This document shows, in pieces, positions 62,002 to 64,000 of a stretch of DNA of 64,000 nt. The position numbers and the translations under genes are program-made. Numbering within the stretch: the first letter of the stretch is position 1; every line of letters begins with the position of its first letter. The stretch is taken from positions 1-64,000 of the forward strand of contig CALANV010000002.1 of assembly GCA_937926175.1 (NCBI GenBank), given 5' to 3'. Under the pieces are notes generated by a model. It was not told the DNA's origin and searched no databases. It was given only the letters and a program-made list of their open reading frames with translations. Source of the DNA: an uncultured Rhodospirillales bacterium. Its GTDB lineage: Bacteria; Pseudomonadota; Alphaproteobacteria; CACIAM-22H2.

Positions 62002-63141
62002 CTAGGACACCAGATCGACCAGATACTGCACGATGCGCAGATAACGGAGGTCGTTCCAAGTGGCAAAAACCATGAGGCTGAATACCAGAACCAGCCCAAT
62101 GCGGAAACCGTATTCCTGTGCCCGGGGCCCGAGCGGCCGCCCTCGAATCGCCTCGATCACGTAGAACAGGAGATGGCCGCCATCGAGCATCGGCACCGGG
62201 AACAAGTTGATCAGGCCGAGATTGATCGACAGCACGGCCATAAACACGAGCAGTGCGGCCGCCCCTCCCTGGGCGACCTCGCCGGACATTTGCGCGATAC
62301 GCAGCGGCCCGCCCAGATCGTCGGCCTGACGCTGGCCGGCGATCATCTGGCCCAGCGCCTGGAGCGTCCCGGCCGTCTGAATCCACGTCTCCGCGATGCC
62401 ACGCCAGACGGCCTCGATCGGATCGTGGCGAACGTATTCGACGCTGCCCCGCAGGCTGTGGACGCCGAGCCGGGCCATCCGGACAGTGTTGCCGCGCGAG
62501 TCGGTCTCTTCGACGACGGTCGGGGTGACGACGAGCTCGACCTCGCGGCCGTCGCGCAGGACCGTGAGTTCGAGCGGCCGGTCGAGATTGAGCTGGACGA
62601 TCCGCTGGATCTGTTCGAACCGCTCGATCTCGGTCCCGTTGATGCTGAGGACACGGTCGCCGACCTGGAGCGCGGCACGCTCGGCGGCGCTGCCGGGCAG
62701 AATGCCGCCTATGACCGGCGGCGTGAACGGCTGTCCGACGACGCTGAAAACACCGGCGAAGACGACGATCGCGAAGAGGAAATTCGCGAGCGGTCCCGCC
62801 GCCACCACTGCGGCGCGCTGGCCGAGCCGCTTGTGATGGAAGGAGACTTCGCGCTCCGCCGCGGACAATTCCGCCAGATTGCTATCGGGCGAACCGGCCG
62901 GATCGGCATCCCCGAACATCTTGACGTAGCCGCCGAGCGGAATGGCGCTGAACTTCCAGCGCGTCCCGGCCCGATCAGTCCAGCCGAAGAGTTCGGGACC
63001 GAACCCGATCGAAAACACGTCCACGCGCACGCCGTTGCGGCGCGCAACCCAGTAGTGGCCAAGCTCGTGGACGAAGACGAGAACGGTCAGGACGACCAGA
63101 AACGAGACGACGTAGGACCAGAGACCGGCTACAGCTTCCAT
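62002..63141 (-). CDS. rseP: Site-2 zinc metalloprotease RseP
   Basis: A 379-aa intramembrane protease. The zinc site HExxH is at residues 25-29 (VHELGHYWVARR). A PDZ domain (about 125-210, PPVIGGILPGSAAERAALQV, not quoted further) follows, and the third zinc ligand lies in FPVPMLDGGHLLFY near residue 320. It cleaves anti-sigma factors and leftover signal peptides in the inner membrane. One PDZ domain is visible, against two in E. coli. It lies between dxr and bamA, the usual order. Confidence 0.95.
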   Translation of the reverse strand: MEAVAGLWSYVVSFLVVLTVLVFVHELGHYWVARRNGVRVDVFSIGFGPELFGWTDRAGTRWKFSAIPLGGYVKMFGDADPAGSPDSNLAELSAAEREVSFHHKRLGQRAAVVAAGPLANFLFAIVVFAGVFSVVGQPFTPPVIGGILPGSAAERAALQVGDRVLSINGTEIERFEQIQRIVQLNLDRPLELTVLRDGREVELVVTPTVVEETDSRGNTVRMARLGVHSLRGSVEYVRHDPIEAVWRGIAETWIQTAGTLQALGQMIAGQRQADDLGGPLRIAQMSGEVAQGGAAALLVFMAVLSINLGLINLFPVPMLDGGHLLFYVIEAIRGRPLGPRAQEYGFRIGLVLVFSLMVFATWNDLRYLRIVQYLVDLVS

Positions 63142-63171
63142 TTGATCGCTTCCAGCCAGCCTTGACGCGCG

Positions 63172-64000
63172 TCAGACGCGCGCGGCCAGCGCTCGCATAA
63201 ACTTACTCGCGGCCTGTCGTGCCTCACCATCAAGCTGGCGAACGTCGCCGAGCGAAGTAGGCGCTGGCGCCGGCACGACGTCCAAGGCGCGCTCGACACA
63301 ACGTGCGATGTCGAGAAACCCGATCTCTCCCGCGAGGAAGCCCGCCACCGCCACCTCGTTGGCCGCATTAAGGATAGTAGGGGCACCGCCCCCGCAATGC
63401 AAGGCTTCGCGGGCCAAACGAAGGGCCGGAAATCTTTGTGGATCCGGTGCTTCGAAGGTTAACTTGCCAAGCTGGACGAGGTCGAGACGCGCCGCCGGCG
63501 TGACCATTCGGCTGGGCCAGCCGAGCGCGAATGATATCGGCGTGCGCATGTCCGGCGTACCAAGCTGGGCGAGAACCGAGCCATCGGCATAACAGACGAG
63601 GCTGTGCACGATCGACTGCGGATGGACCACGATCTGGATCTGGTCCGGCTGCAACGGGAACAGGTAGTAGGCCTCGATCAGCTCGAGCCCCTTGTTCATC
63701 ATCGTCGCGGAATCGACCGAGATCTTCGCGCCCATGCTCCAGTTCGGATGGGCAACGGCGGCGGCCGGCGTCACGTGCGCCATTTCCGCGAGCGACAATT
63801 CCCGGAACGGCCCGCCGGAGGCCGTCAAAATAACCTTCTCGACGCGCTCGGCCTGGACGAAATCGAAGACCTGGAAGATCGCGCTGTGCTCGGAATCGAC
63901 CGGAATCAGGGTCGCGCCATGACGCCGGACTTCCTCCATGAACAGCGCACCGGCTGATACCAGGCACTCCTTGTTGGCGAGCGCGATGATCGCTCCCCGA
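63172..64000 (-). CDS. dxr: 1-deoxy-D-xylulose 5-phosphate reductoisomerase, C-terminal part (cut by the window end)
   Basis: The visible 275 residues begin inside the enzyme, with GAIIALANKECLVSAGALF across the window edge and then LIPVDSEHSAIFQV. Further motifs are ILTASGGPFRELSL, HPNWSMGAKISVDSATMMNKGLELIEA (split) and VHPQSIVHSLV. These are the metal, substrate and flexible-loop regions of Dxr. The enzyme makes MEP, used later by IspDF from the other end of the window. The N-terminal NADPH domain and start lie past position 64000. Confidence 0.95.
   Translation of the reverse strand, partial: RGAIIALANKECLVSAGALFMEEVRRHGATLIPVDSEHSAIFQVFDFVQAERVEKVILTASGGPFRELSLAEMAHVTPAAAVAHPNWSMGAKISVDSATMMNKGLELIEAYYLFPLQPDQIQIVVHPQSIVHSLVCYADGSVLAQLGTPDMRTPISFALGWPSRMVTPAARLDLVQLGKLTFEAPDPQRFPALRLAREALHCGGGAPTILNAANEVAVAGFLAGEIGFLDIARCVERALDVVPAPAPTSLGDVRQLDGEARQAASKFMRALAARV

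Noticed and set aside
1..64000. CRISPR arrays, insertion sequences, prophage or integrase next to tRNA-Leu
   Set aside because: No spaced short repeats, transposase, integrase or phage gene was found on either strand.

Overview
The window is a GC-rich, densely coded stretch of bacterial chromosome. Gene content and order point to an alphaproteobacterium, most likely a Rhodospirillales-like lineage: fused ispDF, E1-beta and E2 pyruvate dehydrogenase subunits that both carry a lipoyl domain, the dusB-ntrB-ntrC, eno-ftsB-pdh-lpd-lipA and dxr-rseP-bamA-skp-lpxD-fabZ-lpxA-lpxI-lpxB runs, and a lexA gene with a GAAC-N7-GAAC SOS box. I saw no insertion sequence, prophage, integrase or CRISPR array. 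It reads as core chromosome with a few accessory inserts.

Layout. 1-9 kb: 5' half of a tRNA-Leu(UAA), a large pentapeptide-repeat protein, a MoaB/CinA-N domain protein, a short MscS-type channel, ntrC-ntrB-dusB, a CcsA-like membrane protein and a DUF1330 protein. 8-12.5 kb: ispDF, a LysE exporter, pgpA, a CinA-C amidohydrolase, a COQ10/RatA START protein and lipA. 12.6-24 kb (minus strand): eno, ftsB, then a TAXI-type TRAP transporter, then pdhA-pdhB-pdhC-lpd, feeding lipA. 24-27.6 kb: a loose region with a small conserved hypothetical, a broken membrane-protein gene, an XRE/MmyB-like regulator, an unknown membrane protein and a haloacid dehalogenase. 27.8-35 kb: kdsA, an orphan GAF histidine kinase, pyrG, secG, tpiA and ppiD.

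35-43 kb is the most distinctive block. A CueR-controlled copper cluster (copA-cueR, then a divergent polysaccharide deacetylase, a CopZ-like chaperone and an SRPBCC protein) is followed by an NfeD-slipin membrane pair and a predicted Tat-exported hemerythrin lipoprotein. It sits between ppiD and trpD, where trpE and trpG are often found in relatives. 43.4-53 kb: trpD-trpC-moaC-moeA, SOS-boxed lexA, comEC, gltX and gltA. 53-64 kb: glyoxalase I and a Gfo/Idh/MocA oxidoreductase, then the minus-strand envelope run lpxB-lpxI-lpxA-fabZ-lpxD-skp-bamA-rseP-dxr, with dxr cut by the window end.

Strongest observations: a 297-bp repeat that reads as identical at the 5' ends of pdhB and pdhC, implying gene conversion or very recent duplication; a textbook CueR promoter placed so close to copA that its mRNA is probably leaderless; a deacetylase embedded in the copper run; two palindromic repeats in the pdhC-lpd-lipA gaps; and a membrane-protein gene with a premature stop and apparent frameshift next to an XRE regulator. 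No convincing wholly new system was found; the copper/deacetylase/NfeD/hemerythrin block is the best place to look.
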